Shown: in pieces, positions 34,893 through 44,359 of the stretch
Numbering within the stretch: position 1 is the stretch's first letter
Layout of the letters: each line of letters opens with the position of its first letter
Assembly: GCA_025358485.1 (NCBI GenBank)
Contig: JANYJJ010000211.1
Span: forward strand, 1-46,511
From: Burkholderiales bacterium
GTDB taxonomy: Bacteria; Pseudomonadota; Gammaproteobacteria; Burkholderiales; Burkholderiaceae_C
Reading direction: 5' to 3'
Length of the DNA stretch: 46,511 nucleotides
Position numbers and translations under genes: made by a program
The notes under the pieces: model-generated
The model's input: only the letters and a program-made list of their open reading frames with translations
Told to the model about the DNA's origin: nothing
Database searches by the model: none

Positions 34893-36488
34893 ATGACCCC
34901 GAACGCATCAGGGCAAGTCAGCGTGGCCACTCCCTTCTTGGAGGTGGTGAATGTGCACAAGCGCTTCGGCGGTGTGCATGCGCTGCGCGGTGTGAACGTG
35001 AGCATTTCGCGCGGTCAGGTTTATCACTTGCTCGGTGAAAACGGCTGCGGCAAAAGCACACTCATCAAAATCATCTCGGGTGCGCAGCCGCCTGACGAAG
35101 GCAGCATCCGGCTCGAAGGCCAGGCGCACCCATCGTTGACGCCCATTGCGTCTTTGGCAGCGGGCATAGAGACGGTTTATCAAGACCTGTCTCTCATCCC
35201 CAACCTCACCGTGGCCGAAAACGTGGCGCTGTCTGAGCAGCTGGTTTCAGGCAACGGCCGACTCGGTCGGCGCCTTGACCGCACGCTGCTTCGCAGCACG
35301 GCGCAGCGCGCGTTGAAGTCGGTCAATTTGCCCGACACCGACACCTTCTTGAACACCGTTGTGGGCGAACTGCCGCTGGCCGTGCGACAGCTTGTGGCCA
35401 TCTCGCGGGCCATTGCCACGCGGGCTAAATTGGTCATCATGGACGAGCCCACCACCTCGCTCACACGGCGCGAAGTAGACAACCTCGTGCGCGTGGTGAG
35501 CGACTTGCAGCGCGACAACGTGGCCGTGCTTTTCGTCACCCACAAACTCGATGAATGCTTTCGCATTGGCGGCGAGGTCATCGTGTTTCGCGATGGGCAG
35601 TGCGTGGCGCAAGGCCCGATTCAAAATTACAGCAAAGCCGATCTAGGCCACTTGATGACGGGCAGGTCCATCGACGCCAGCCGCTATCGGCGCGGCACCG
35701 CAAACAGCGCGGTGATGTTGGAGGTGACCGGCCTGACACATCCCAAGCACTTTCGCGACGTGAGCCTGCGCGTGGCGGCGGGCGAAGTGCTGGGCATCAC
35801 AGGGTTGATGGATTCAGGCCGCAATGAATTGGCGTTGGCCTTGGCCGGTGTGCTGCCCGCCGCTGCGGGTTCAGTGCGAATGGAAGGCGTGCCCGCGCTG
35901 CTCAAACAACCCGCAGACGCCATCGCCCACGGCATCGGCTATGTGCCTGAAGACCGATTGGGCGAAGGGCTGTTCCTGGACAAACCGATCTTGGCCAACA
36001 TGGTGGCCTTGGTGCTCGACAAAATGCGCGGCGCGTTCGGGCTGCTGGATCGCGACAAATCGCGTGTCACCGCCGTGGCTTTGGTCACCCAATTGCAAAT
36101 CGCCACGCCGAATGTGGACTTGCCGGTTCAGTCACTTTCGGGTGGCAACCAGCAACGCGTGTTGATCGCGCGGTGGCTGACCATTGCCCCGAAGTTGCTG
36201 CTCCTGCACGGCCCCACCGTGGGCGTGGATGTGGGGTCGAAAGACACCATCTACAAAGTGATTCAAGGCTTGGCCGAAAAAGGCATGGCCCTCATCATCA
36301 TCAGCGACGACTTGCCTGAGCTGCTGCAAAACTGCGACCGCATTTTGGTGATGCGCAACGGGCGCTTGGAAGCTGAGTTTCAAGCCAGTGCGACCAGCGA
36401 AGAAGCGCTGTACGACGCCATGATGGCGGGGTCGGTGAATGGGCCAGCGAAGGGTTCAGTGAAGTCGCCAGAAAAGACCGCCGCATGA
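34893..36488 (+). CDS. Sugar/polyol ABC importer double ATPase, RbsA-like
   Basis: This 531-residue protein contains two ATPase domains. The first has Walker A GENGCGKSTLIKI, a degenerate signature LPLAVRQLVAISRAI and a normal Walker B LVIMDEPTTSL. The second has a degenerate Walker A (GLMDSGRNEL), as in RbsA, a normal signature LSGGNQQRVLIARWL, but LLLLHGPTVGVDVG where Walker B normally reads LLLDEPTxGVDVG, so Asp and catalytic Glu are His and Gly. The start is the ATG at 34893; the frame is open from 34824 inside the previous gene. The stop overlaps the next permease by 4 bp. Confidence 0.92.
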   Translation: MTPNASGQVSVATPFLEVVNVHKRFGGVHALRGVNVSISRGQVYHLLGENGCGKSTLIKIISGAQPPDEGSIRLEGQAHPSLTPIASLAAGIETVYQDLSLIPNLTVAENVALSEQLVSGNGRLGRRLDRTLLRSTAQRALKSVNLPDTDTFLNTVVGELPLAVRQLVAISRAIATRAKLVIMDEPTTSLTRREVDNLVRVVSDLQRDNVAVLFVTHKLDECFRIGGEVIVFRDGQCVAQGPIQNYSKADLGHLMTGRSIDASRYRRGTANSAVMLEVTGLTHPKHFRDVSLRVAAGEVLGITGLMDSGRNELALALAGVLPAAAGSVRMEGVPALLKQPADAIAHGIGYVPEDRLGEGLFLDKPILANMVALVLDKMRGAFGLLDRDKSRVTAVALVTQLQIATPNVDLPVQSLSGGNQQRVLIARWLTIAPKLLLLHGPTVGVDVGSKDTIYKVIQGLAEKGMALIIISDDLPELLQNCDRILVMRNGRLEAEFQASATSEEALYDAMMAGSVNGPAKGSVKSPEKTAA

Positions 36489-37525
36489 GTGCGCCCTCAG
36501 AGTTGAACCACGTACTACCCACTGAAGCAAGCAGCAGCGGGTTGCTGGCTCGCCTGCGTGAACAACTCGACCGCCGCCCCGAGCTGTTCACGCTGTTCTT
36601 GTTAATCTGCCTGTGCCTCACCGTGGGCGTCATCAACCCGAATTTTTTTCAGGCCTCCAGCTTGTTCGACATTGCACGTTCCAGCGTGGTGATCGGGCTG
36701 TTTGCGCTGGGTGTGTTTGTGATCTTGGCGGCGGGCGGCATCGACGTGTCGTTCACCGCCATTGCGGCCTTGTCGATGTATTCGGTGACGCAGTGGGTGG
36801 CCACCCAATTTCCGACTGCGCCGCTGTTTTTGATCTTTGCAGCATCCACCATCGGTGGCGGTTTGTTGGGCCTGCTCAACGGCTTTTTGGTGCATCAGCT
36901 GAAAGCCCCGTCACTCATCGTGACCATCGGCACGCAGTACCTGTTTCGCGGTTTTTTGCTCACCTTCATCGGCACGGTGTGGATACTGAACTTGCCCGAG
37001 CAAATGGACAGCTTCGGCAAGCTGGCGCTGTTTGACACCAAGTCGGCGCGCGGCACCCGCGCGTGGTTGCCGGTGTTTTTTTTAGCGCTTCCGGCGGCTG
37101 CTTTCTTGACGTGGTGGATTCTCAACCGCACCTTGATGGGCCGCGCCATTTTTGCCACCGGAGGCAGTTTGGCGGTGGCCGAACGCTTGGGCTACAACCT
37201 GCGCGCGGTGCACTTTTTCACCTTCGCTTATGCCGGTGCTTTGGCCGGTGTGGCGGGCCTCATCCACGTGTGCGCCAACCGACTTGCCAACCCGTTTGAC
37301 TTGGCTGGCATGGAAATCGATGTGATCGCGGCCGTGGTGTTGGGCGGGGCGCGCATCACCGGCGGCACGGGCACCGTCACCGGCACTTTGCTGGGCGTGA
37401 TTTTGGTGGTCGTCATCAACAGCGTGCTCATCATGATGGGCGTGCCCAGCACGTGGCAGCGCGTGGTGGTCGGGTCGTTCATTTTGGTGGCGGGTGCATT
37501 TTTCGTGGTGCGTCGTCGGCGTTGA
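36485..37525 (+). CDS. Sugar/polyol ABC importer permease, RbsC-like (second)
   Basis: This 346-residue permease overlaps the ATPase gene by 4 bp (ATGA). Landmarks include VVIGLFALGVFVILAAGGIDVSFTAIAALSMYSVT, GGGLLGLLNGFLVHQLKAPSLIVTIGTQYLFRG and VLGGARITGGTGTVTGTLLGV. Together with the first permease it should form the membrane channel. It is clearly different from the first copy, so the two are not a recent duplication. Confidence 0.91.
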   Translation: MSAPSELNHVLPTEASSSGLLARLREQLDRRPELFTLFLLICLCLTVGVINPNFFQASSLFDIARSSVVIGLFALGVFVILAAGGIDVSFTAIAALSMYSVTQWVATQFPTAPLFLIFAASTIGGGLLGLLNGFLVHQLKAPSLIVTIGTQYLFRGFLLTFIGTVWILNLPEQMDSFGKLALFDTKSARGTRAWLPVFFLALPAAAFLTWWILNRTLMGRAIFATGGSLAVAERLGYNLRAVHFFTFAYAGALAGVAGLIHVCANRLANPFDLAGMEIDVIAAVVLGGARITGGTGTVTGTLLGVILVVVINSVLIMMGVPSTWQRVVVGSFILVAGAFFVVRRRR

Positions 37526-37581
37526 ATTTTTTCTTCTAGGTCAAGCAACACAGACACCACAGACAACACAAGGAACAAATC

Positions 37582-38589
37582 ATGAAGAAATTTTTGAACC
37601 GAGCCGAAGATTTTGTTGACGAAATGCTGGAAGGCATTTACGCCGCTCACCCACGCGAGTTGGGCTTTGTGGCGCAAGACAAACGCTGCCTGGTCTCGAC
37701 CCAGCGGGTCAAGGGAAAAGTGGGTTTGGCCACCGGTGGTGGCTCGGGGCATTTGCCGCTTTTTCTGGGCTACGTGGGCACGGGCTTGCTCGACGGCGCG
37801 GCCGTGGGCGGCGTGTTTCAGTCACCCAGCGCCGACCAAATGTGGGAGGTGACCAAAGCCATCGACCAAGGCGCGGGCGTGCTCTACATCTACGGCAACT
37901 ACACCGGCGACATTTTGAATTTCGACATGGCTACCGAGATGGCGGAGATGGAGGGCATCAAAGTGTTGTCGGTGGTGGGCAATGACGACGTCGCCTCGTC
38001 ACCACCGGGCCAAGAACACAAACGCCGCGGCGTGGCGGGCATTGTGTTTGTCTACAAGGCCGCAGGCGCTGCTGCGGCCGAAGGCATGTCGTTGATTGAT
38101 GTGAAACGCGTGGCCGAAAAGGCCTGCGCCAACACCCGCACCATGGGCGTGGCGCTGAGCAGCTGCATCGTGCCGGAGATAGGTCACGCCACCTTTTCCA
38201 TCGGTGAGTCGGAGATGGAAATTGGCATGGGCATACACGGCGAGCCGGGCATACGGCGCGGTGCTTTGCGCGCGGCCGACGAGGTGGTGGTGGAGATGCT
38301 GCGCCCCATATTTGCCGAACACCCGTTGAAGCGCGGCGACGAAGTGGCGGTGCTGGTCAACGGCCTGGGTGCCACACCGAAGGAAGAGCTGTATATCTTG
38401 TTCCGCAAAGTGGCGGCGGTGTTGGCAGAGCACGGCGTATCGGTGTTTCACACCTACGTGGGCGAGTTCGCCACGTCCATGGAAATGGCCGGTGCATCGA
38501 TATCTTTGCTCTACCTTGACGACGAATTGAAGCGCCTGATTGCCGCACCAGCCGCCTCGCCGTTCTTCATGCAAAACCAACTCGCTTGA
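37582..38589 (+). CDS. Dihydroxyacetone kinase-type subunit K
   Basis: This 335-residue protein belongs to the DhaK family, which binds a short ketose through a histidine hemiaminal so that subunit L can phosphorylate it. The covalent-binding His219 is in MEIGMGIHGEPGI, the GGGSGH loop is at 52-57, and GNYTGDILNFD at 106-116 holds the conserved Asp. Beside an ABC importer, a dehydrogenase and an FGGY kinase, and without a DhaM gene, it is more likely an ATP-dependent kinase for a ketotetrose such as erythrulose than the glycolytic dihydroxyacetone kinase. This is inference from context. Confidence 0.88.
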   Translation: MKKFLNRAEDFVDEMLEGIYAAHPRELGFVAQDKRCLVSTQRVKGKVGLATGGGSGHLPLFLGYVGTGLLDGAAVGGVFQSPSADQMWEVTKAIDQGAGVLYIYGNYTGDILNFDMATEMAEMEGIKVLSVVGNDDVASSPPGQEHKRRGVAGIVFVYKAAGAAAAEGMSLIDVKRVAEKACANTRTMGVALSSCIVPEIGHATFSIGESEMEIGMGIHGEPGIRRGALRAADEVVVEMLRPIFAEHPLKRGDEVAVLVNGLGATPKEELYILFRKVAAVLAEHGVSVFHTYVGEFATSMEMAGASISLLYLDDELKRLIAAPAASPFFMQNQLA

Positions 38590-38597
38590 GCCCCGCC

Positions 38598-39281
38598 ATG
38601 ACCGGCACCCAGCTGCTGCGCATCGCCAAACCGGAACTGCTCACGCTGTTCACGCTACTGCGCCACGTGTTCGCAACGCAACGCGATTTTTTGATCGCAC
38701 TTGACGGCAAGGTGGGCGACAGCGATTTGGGCTTGACGATGAACAAGGCCTTCGTCGCGGCCGCCGATTCGGTGGAAGCCACGCTGGAAAGCAACTCCAT
38801 CGGCCGCAGCTTGCAGTTGGCAGGGATGGCGATGGCAAAGGCCGCGCCCTCGACCATGGGCACGCTGACTGCCACCGGCTTCATGCGCGGCGGCAAGGCC
38901 GTGGGCGACGCCGAATCGCTGGGCACCGCCGAGCTGGCCGCGTTTTGGCGGGCCTATCACGACGGTGTGGTCGAGCGTGGCAAAGCCAAACCTGGTGACA
39001 AAACTTTGGTCGATGTGCTGGGGCCCATCGTCACGTCACTGGAAGCGTCGGCGCAGGCGCAAGCGGCTTTGCCAGACGCCTTGCAGCATGCCGCGCAAGC
39101 AGCCGCCACGGCCCTGGAGGCCACCAAATCAATGATCGCGCAGCACGGCAAGGCCGCGTGCTTCCAAGAAAAATCTTTGGGCCTGCAGGACGCGGGTGCC
39201 ACGGTGGGTTTTCTCATCATCGACACCATGCACCACCACTGCGTGCAGGGCCACCAACCAAGCACTGAAAGCCACTCATGA
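38598..39281 (+). CDS. Dihydroxyacetone kinase-type subunit L
   Basis: This 227-residue DhaL-family subunit carries the nucleotide. KVGDSDLGLTMNKAF is the metal-ATP loop (GD.D.G at 40-45), and MAMAKAAPSTMGTL the second conserved loop. The ATG at 38598 is 8 bp after the dhaK stop; a TTG at 38586 is an overlapping alternative. The protein partners with the K subunit to phosphorylate a ketose. It overlaps the dehydrogenase gene by 4 bp. Confidence 0.88.
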   Translation: MTGTQLLRIAKPELLTLFTLLRHVFATQRDFLIALDGKVGDSDLGLTMNKAFVAAADSVEATLESNSIGRSLQLAGMAMAKAAPSTMGTLTATGFMRGGKAVGDAESLGTAELAAFWRAYHDGVVERGKAKPGDKTLVDVLGPIVTSLEASAQAQAALPDALQHAAQAAATALEATKSMIAQHGKAACFQEKSLGLQDAGATVGFLIIDTMHHHCVQGHQPSTESHS

Positions 39282-40201
39282 AAATTGCCATCGTCGGATG
39301 CGGCGTGATGGGCACAGGCGTGGGCCTGACCTTGCTTTCCAAGGGCCACGAGTTGAGTTGCTACAACCGCAACCCCGCCAACCCCAACAACGCCACGCTG
39401 GAGGCAGCGGGCGCGCGGCTTTGCGCGACGCCGCGCGAGGCGGCAGCCAACGCCAGCCACGTCATCGTGTTGGTGTGGAACGAGGCGGCGCTGCACGACG
39501 TGGTGAACGGGCCGCAGGGCTTGCTGGCGAACGCACGCGCTGGGCAAGTGTTCATCGACATGAGCACGCAACTTCCGCAAACCTCGCGCGCCGTGGCAGA
39601 GCAGTTCAAAGCCGTGGGCGCGAGCTACATCGACGCACCCGTGCATGGCAGCCGGGCCGAGGCGCATTCGGGCGGGATGTGGGTGATGGTGGGGGCCGAC
39701 GACGCGACCTGGAGCGCTGCCTTGCCGGTGCTGAACGAGGTGGCCGCCACGGTGCACCACATGGGCCCGGTGGGCGCAGGCTCGGCCGCGAAGTTGTGCG
39801 GCAACCATTTGGTGTCGGCCATCGTGGCCTCGTTGGCTGAGTCGTTGGCGATGGCGAAAAAGTCAGGGCTCGATTGCCACGAATTGATCAAGCTGTGGAG
39901 CGAATCAGACTTCCGCTCGCCCATCATTGAAGGGGCAGGCAAGGCCATGGTCGAGGGCGATTTTGCGGTGTCATTTCACCTGCGCACCATGGTCAAAGAC
40001 ACCGAGCTGATCCGCAACCACTCCGAAGCCATCGGCGTGCCGGTGATGATCTCCAACACCGTTCACGAGCTGAACAAGGCGGCCCAAAACCTGGGCTGGG
40101 GTGAGCTGAACGCCACCGCCATTTACAAGCTGTTTGAGTTGATGGGCGGCATGGCCAAGCCACCACAACTCGCGCCTGATCGCGTGCCAACGAAGGCTTG
40201 A
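39278..40201 (+). CDS. NAD(P)-dependent beta-hydroxyacid dehydrogenase-family protein
   Basis: This 307-residue oxidoreductase is of the 3-hydroxyisobutyrate / 6-phosphogluconate dehydrogenase family. The dinucleotide motif GCGVMG is at 7-12 (IAIVGCGVMGTGVG), the substrate-binding segment is DAPVHGSRAEAHSGG, and catalytic Lys172 is in GAGSAAKLCGNHL. In the polyol cluster it may oxidise a hydroxy acid or a phosphorylated intermediate; the family name does not reveal the substrate. It starts at the ATGA overlap with dhaL. Confidence 0.9.
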   Translation: MKIAIVGCGVMGTGVGLTLLSKGHELSCYNRNPANPNNATLEAAGARLCATPREAAANASHVIVLVWNEAALHDVVNGPQGLLANARAGQVFIDMSTQLPQTSRAVAEQFKAVGASYIDAPVHGSRAEAHSGGMWVMVGADDATWSAALPVLNEVAATVHHMGPVGAGSAAKLCGNHLVSAIVASLAESLAMAKKSGLDCHELIKLWSESDFRSPIIEGAGKAMVEGDFAVSFHLRTMVKDTELIRNHSEAIGVPVMISNTVHELNKAAQNLGWGELNATAIYKLFELMGGMAKPPQLAPDRVPTKA

Positions 40202-40203
40202 CG

Positions 40204-41727
40204 GTGAAGTACTTGCTCGGCATCGACGTTGGCACCTACAGCAGCAAGGCGGTGCTCACCGACTTGGCTGGCAATGTGGTGCAAACGGCAGTGGCCGAGC
40301 ACGGCATCTCCATGCCACAACCCGGTTTTGTGGAGCAAGACGCCGACTTGATTTGGTGGAACGATGTGTGCCGCTTGAGCCAAGACATCGTCGCCAAATC
40401 GGGCGTCGCACCCGGCGCGATAGTCGGGCTGGCGATGAGCGCGATTGGCCCTTGCCTGTTGCCGCTGGACGCTGCCATGCGTCCCCTTCGACCCGGCATT
40501 CTTTACGGCGTGGACACCCGCGCCAGCGCAGAAATTGCGCAGCTTGAAGCCGAGATTGGTGAGGCTGAGATTTTTGATTTTTCGCTGATGGAACTCAGCA
40601 GCCAAGCCATCGGCCCGAAAATTCGCTGGCTACGGCAACACGAGCCCGAGGTGTGGCGCGCCACCGCAAAACTCACGTCGGCCACGTCTTACCTCGTCTA
40701 CAAGGCGACCGGCCGTTTGTGCATGGACCGCCACAGCGCCAGCCACTTCATGCCGCTGTACAACCCCGCCACTGGCGCATGGGACAGCCGCTACGCGAGC
40801 AGCATGGTGTCGATTGACCGCTTGCCGGAGTTGGGTTGGGCAGAGGATCTGGCAGGCACGCTGCACGTTGAGGCCGCCAGCGCCATGGGTTTGGCCGTGG
40901 GCACGCCCGTGGCCTTTGGCACCATCGACGCGCTGAGCGAGGCCATCAGCGTGGGCGCCACTGAGCCCGGCGACCTGATGCTGATGCACGGCAGCACCAC
41001 CTTCTTCATCTTGTCGCAAAACGCGCCCACGCCCGACGCCCGCGTGTGGACGGTGGCAGGTGCCACCCCCGGCCGCTTCAACTTGGCGGCTGGCATGGGC
41101 ACCACCGGCAGCCTGACGCGGTGGTTCAAAGACGAGTTGGCGCGCGACTTGTCGGCCGACCTGTCACAAACGAACGGCTACGCCAGCCTGTTTGCCGCAG
41201 CAGCTGCCGTGCCGCCCGGCAGCGGCGGGCTGTTGGTGTTGCCCTACTTCAGCGGCGAACGCACACCCATCAACGACCCCCACGCCAGCGGCGTGATCGC
41301 GGGCCTGGGCCTGACGCACACACGCGAGCAAATGTTTCGCGCCGTGCTGGAAGCCGTGGGCTACGGCGTGCGCCACAACCTGCAAACCTTTGCCGACATC
41401 GGGGCCACCGTGAAGCGTGTTTTGGCGGTGGGCGGCGGCACGCAGTCGGACACTGGCTTGCAAATCGTCTCTGACATCACAGGCGTGCCGCAGGTGCTGA
41501 CGAAAGTGACGCTAGGTGCCAGTTACGGCGACGCGTTTTTTGCAGGCCGGGCCGCAGGCTTGTTGGAAGCTGGCGACATCCACCGCTGGGTCAAGCCCGA
41601 CAGGATGATCACGCCAAACGCTCAACACCGAGCCGTTTACGACGCGATGTTCGAGCAGTATTTGAAGCTGTACACCGGGACGCGCGACGTGATGCACGCA
41701 TTGAAAGCCATCGCGAAAAATTCGTAG
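40204..41727 (+). CDS. FGGY-family carbohydrate kinase
   Basis: This kinase has about 507 residues from the GTG at 40204, chosen because GAAGG lies about 8 bp upstream; a TTG at 40198 would overlap the previous stop. The FGGY fold is shown by GIDVGTYSSKAVLTD (phosphate loop), AGMGTTGSLTRWF and VLAVGGGTQSDTGLQIVSDITG near the C-terminus (ATP site). It phosphorylates a sugar or sugar alcohol. It resembles the xylulokinase side of the family but cannot be assigned to a substrate. It ends 33 bp from the convergent oxygenase gene. Confidence 0.9.
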   Translation: MKYLLGIDVGTYSSKAVLTDLAGNVVQTAVAEHGISMPQPGFVEQDADLIWWNDVCRLSQDIVAKSGVAPGAIVGLAMSAIGPCLLPLDAAMRPLRPGILYGVDTRASAEIAQLEAEIGEAEIFDFSLMELSSQAIGPKIRWLRQHEPEVWRATAKLTSATSYLVYKATGRLCMDRHSASHFMPLYNPATGAWDSRYASSMVSIDRLPELGWAEDLAGTLHVEAASAMGLAVGTPVAFGTIDALSEAISVGATEPGDLMLMHGSTTFFILSQNAPTPDARVWTVAGATPGRFNLAAGMGTTGSLTRWFKDELARDLSADLSQTNGYASLFAAAAAVPPGSGGLLVLPYFSGERTPINDPHASGVIAGLGLTHTREQMFRAVLEAVGYGVRHNLQTFADIGATVKRVLAVGGGTQSDTGLQIVSDITGVPQVLTKVTLGASYGDAFFAGRAAGLLEAGDIHRWVKPDRMITPNAQHRAVYDAMFEQYLKLYTGTRDVMHALKAIAKNS

Positions 41728-41760
41728 CCAGCTGCAGGCAAACGGGTCGTCGTCTTCGAT

Positions 41761-43245
41761 TCAGTAGCCGCGTTTCAAACGCGCATCGCTGACCCAAGTT
41801 GCATGAAATCCATTCGGCACGCGCACCGGCAACGTGATGCGGCAAAGGGGCCCGGCTGCAATGTTGGCAGCGTCCATGACCACCACTTTGGACTTGTGCG
41901 CGTCGCCGTCCCAAACAAAACCGACGAGGTAGCCGTCGTCTTCTGCGGATGAAAGATCCTTCGGCGCGTCCTGAGGTGCTTCTTTGGCCGCGAACCGCGC
42001 TTCACTCCACCACATATTCGGCCCCTCGTGATACGTCTGGCAACTGCCGCGCAGCAAGTCGTACTTCACCACGCCGCAGAAGCGCGGCTCTTCAGCACGC
42101 AGCGCCGGGCCCATCAGGGTGTGCCACGAATAGCGAGTTTGAAAGCCTTGCATCCACGAGTTGATGACGGGAAATTCGCTGTTGATCACATCGTCAATCA
42201 CGCGCTCGCGGGTGCGGCCGGTGCGCAGGTTGAAGCGCCACTCATGGAAGTAAAAGTCGTGCGCCAACTGCGCGGTGAGGCGCGGCACTTCGTCGTACAT
42301 CAAGCCGCCCTGCGCGTCACGCGGAATGCGAAACGGCGTGCCTGTCATGACGATTTCAATGCCTCCTTGGCCGTCGTCTTCTTCCCAGGCGTTGGACACG
42401 TGATACAGGTAGGTGGGGCTGGCTTCGAACCAGCGAATTTGGTCGACGCGACCGTGCCGCGGCACCACCGCAAAACGGGCGGGCGTGTTGCCGTGAAACT
42501 TCAATTTGTGGCGGCCAGCGGCCAGCGCATCGGCGTCTTGGAACAGCGGCAAGTCGTGCAGCACGCTGTAGTTGGGCGTGATGGCCATGTCGTGTGGCAA
42601 GCGCGAGCCGGGCAACGCAACGGGAATGAAATTTTTGAGCACCCCGAAGCGGTCGAGCACGCCGTAGTGCATGTAGGGCGCCGTTTTGCCATAAGCAAAA
42701 AACATCAATTCGCCGGTGCGTTCATCGACCCGCGAATGCGCAGAAATCGGCACGCCAAACAAGCGCGGGTCGGTGCTGAGTTTGCCCAGCGTGGCCAGAC
42801 TGTCGGGGTCGCAGCGGTACACATCGCCGCCGAGATACCACATCGAAATCAAGCTGCCAGCGAAGTACTTCACGTCGGTGTTGGACGTGTTTTTCACAGG
42901 ATTGTCCGGGCGATCTTTGCGCGGAGGATCTTTGATGCCCTGCCACAGCGCTTGGCCCGCCGCGAGTTCTTCTTGCAGGCCGTCGGTCATAACCCAGCGG
43001 TTGCGGTACTCGACACGGCCACGCTCAAAGCGCACGGCGTGCAGCATGCCGTCGCCGTCAAACCAGTGATAGCGGCCGGGCGCGGCAAAGCGGCGGTTGG
43101 GGCCGGTGCGCACGTACAAGCCGTTGAGGTCGGCGGGCACTTCGCCTTCGATGTCGAGCGCGTCGGTGATGACGCATTCGCGGTCGACGGGCGCAAAGGC
43201 GCCGCTCAGCGTCGGGACTTCATCGTGAAGAGCGTCGTGGCCCAT
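41761..43245 (-). CDS. Carotenoid oxygenase-family protein (lignostilbene/apocarotenoid cleavage type)
   Basis: This 494-residue non-haem iron oxygenase cleaves carbon-carbon double bonds. The four iron-binding histidines are visible in ISAHSRVDERTGEL, LPHDMAITPNYSVLH, YHVSNAWEEDD and NGFHATWVSD, the last close to the C-terminus. The opening LNGLYVRTGPNRRFAAPGRYHWFDGDGMLHAVRF is the family signature. Members cleave carotenoids, stilbenes (giving vanillin-like aldehydes) or lignostilbene. With a vanillate-demethylase-like system in the same window, a stilbene substrate is attractive but unproven. Confidence 0.92.
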   Translation of the reverse strand: MGHDALHDEVPTLSGAFAPVDRECVITDALDIEGEVPADLNGLYVRTGPNRRFAAPGRYHWFDGDGMLHAVRFERGRVEYRNRWVMTDGLQEELAAGQALWQGIKDPPRKDRPDNPVKNTSNTDVKYFAGSLISMWYLGGDVYRCDPDSLATLGKLSTDPRLFGVPISAHSRVDERTGELMFFAYGKTAPYMHYGVLDRFGVLKNFIPVALPGSRLPHDMAITPNYSVLHDLPLFQDADALAAGRHKLKFHGNTPARFAVVPRHGRVDQIRWFEASPTYLYHVSNAWEEDDGQGGIEIVMTGTPFRIPRDAQGGLMYDEVPRLTAQLAHDFYFHEWRFNLRTGRTRERVIDDVINSEFPVINSWMQGFQTRYSWHTLMGPALRAEEPRFCGVVKYDLLRGSCQTYHEGPNMWWSEARFAAKEAPQDAPKDLSSAEDDGYLVGFVWDGDAHKSKVVVMDAANIAAGPLCRITLPVRVPNGFHATWVSDARLKRGY

Positions 43246-43318
43246 GGCTCAAATCCATTGCTGCATCAGGTGGCTTCAGTTTAGAGCGGGTGACAGACGT
43301 GGATGACAGAATCAAGGC

Positions 43319-44359
43319 ATGAGTTCAAGCCCTGAAAACACCATCACCATCACCACGCCGGACGACTGGCATTTGCATGTGCGCGACGGCGCTGCCATGG
43401 CCGCGGTGGTGCCCGACACCGCGCGCCAATTTGCGCGCGCCGTCATCATGCCCAACCTCAAGCCGCCGGTGACCACCACCGCGCTGGCCGAGGCTTATCG
43501 CGAGCGCATCAAGGCTGCGATGCCAGCCGACGCGCACTTCGAGCCGCTGATGACGCTGTACCTCACCGACCATTTGCCGCCCGATGAAATCATTCGCGCC
43601 AAAGAAGCTGGCGTGGTGGCAGTCAAGCTTTACCCTGCCGGCGCCACCACCAACAGCGACGCCGGGGTGACCGATTTGCGCAAGACCTACGCCACGCTGG
43701 AAGCCATGCAGCGCGTCGGCATGCCTTTGCTCGTGCACGGTGAAGTGACGAATGCCGACATCGATTTGTTCGACCGCGAGGCCGTGTTCATCGACACCCA
43801 ACTCATCCCGCTGCGACGTGATTTTCCGGCGCTGAAAATTGTGTTCGAACACATCACCACGCTTGAGGCGGCCCAATATGTAGCTGGGGCCGACGCCAAC
43901 ACCGCCGCCACCATCACGGCCCACCATTTGCTCTACAACCGCAACGCCATGTTCATCGGCGGCGTGCGGCCACACTATTACTGCCTGCCTGTGTTGAAGC
44001 GCGAAAAACACCGCTTGGCTTTGGTTGCAGCCGCCACCGGCAGCAGCGCCAAATTCTTCTTGGGCACCGACAGCGCGCCGCACGCGTCGCACTTGAAAGA
44101 CACCACCGGCTGCGCTGGCTGCTACACCGCGCTGTCAGCGTTGGAGTTGTATGCGCAGGTGTTCGATGACGCCGGTGCGCTTATGCACTTTGAAAGATTT
44201 TCCAGCTTCAACGGCCCCGACTTTTACGGCTTGCCGCGCAACACCGGCACCGTCACCTTGAAGCGCGAAGCCTGGACCCTGCCTGACGTGCTGCCGTTTG
44301 GTGACGCACAACTCAAGCCGCTTCGCGGTGGTGAAACCTTGGCATGGAGACTGATCTGA
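43319..44359 (+). CDS. pyrC: Dihydroorotase (class II)
   Basis: This 346-residue enzyme of pyrimidine synthesis closes carbamoyl aspartate to dihydroorotate. The zinc ligands His18 and His20 are in [10 protein letters not shown], the carbamylated Lys103 in [18 protein letters not shown], and the catalytic Asp in [10 protein letters not shown]. The 346-residue length is that of the compact class II (E. coli-type) enzyme. AAGG precedes the ATG. The gene overlaps the NYN gene (TGATG) and heads a three-gene operon. Confidence 0.96.
   Translation: MSSSPENTITITTPDDWHLHVRDGAAMAAVVPDTARQFARAVIMPNLKPPVTTTALAEAYRERIKAAMPADAHFEPLMTLYLTDHLPPDEIIRAKEAGVVAVKLYPAGATTNSDAGVTDLRKTYATLEAMQRVGMPLLVHGEVTNADIDLFDREAVFIDTQLIPLRRDFPALKIVFEHITTLEAAQYVAGADANTAATITAHHLLYNRNAMFIGGVRPHYYCLPVLKREKHRLALVAAATGSSAKFFLGTDSAPHASHLKDTTGCAGCYTALSALELYAQVFDDAGALMHFERFSSFNGPDFYGLPRNTGTVTLKREAWTLPDVLPFGDAQLKPLRGGETLAWRLI

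Noticed and set aside
33869-35005. Minus-strand frame of 378 codons
   Set aside because: It is antisense to the periplasmic binding protein and the start of the ATPase gene, both well supported; no domain or ribosome binding site was seen.
41953-41985. Another copy of the dispersed repeat inside the carotenoid oxygenase gene
   Set aside because: Only CGTCCTGAGGTG matches; the flanks and the TATCGAAGG half are missing, so it is probably chance.
42028-43284. Plus-strand frame of 418 codons
   Set aside because: It is antisense to the carotenoid oxygenase, whose four iron histidines are all present.
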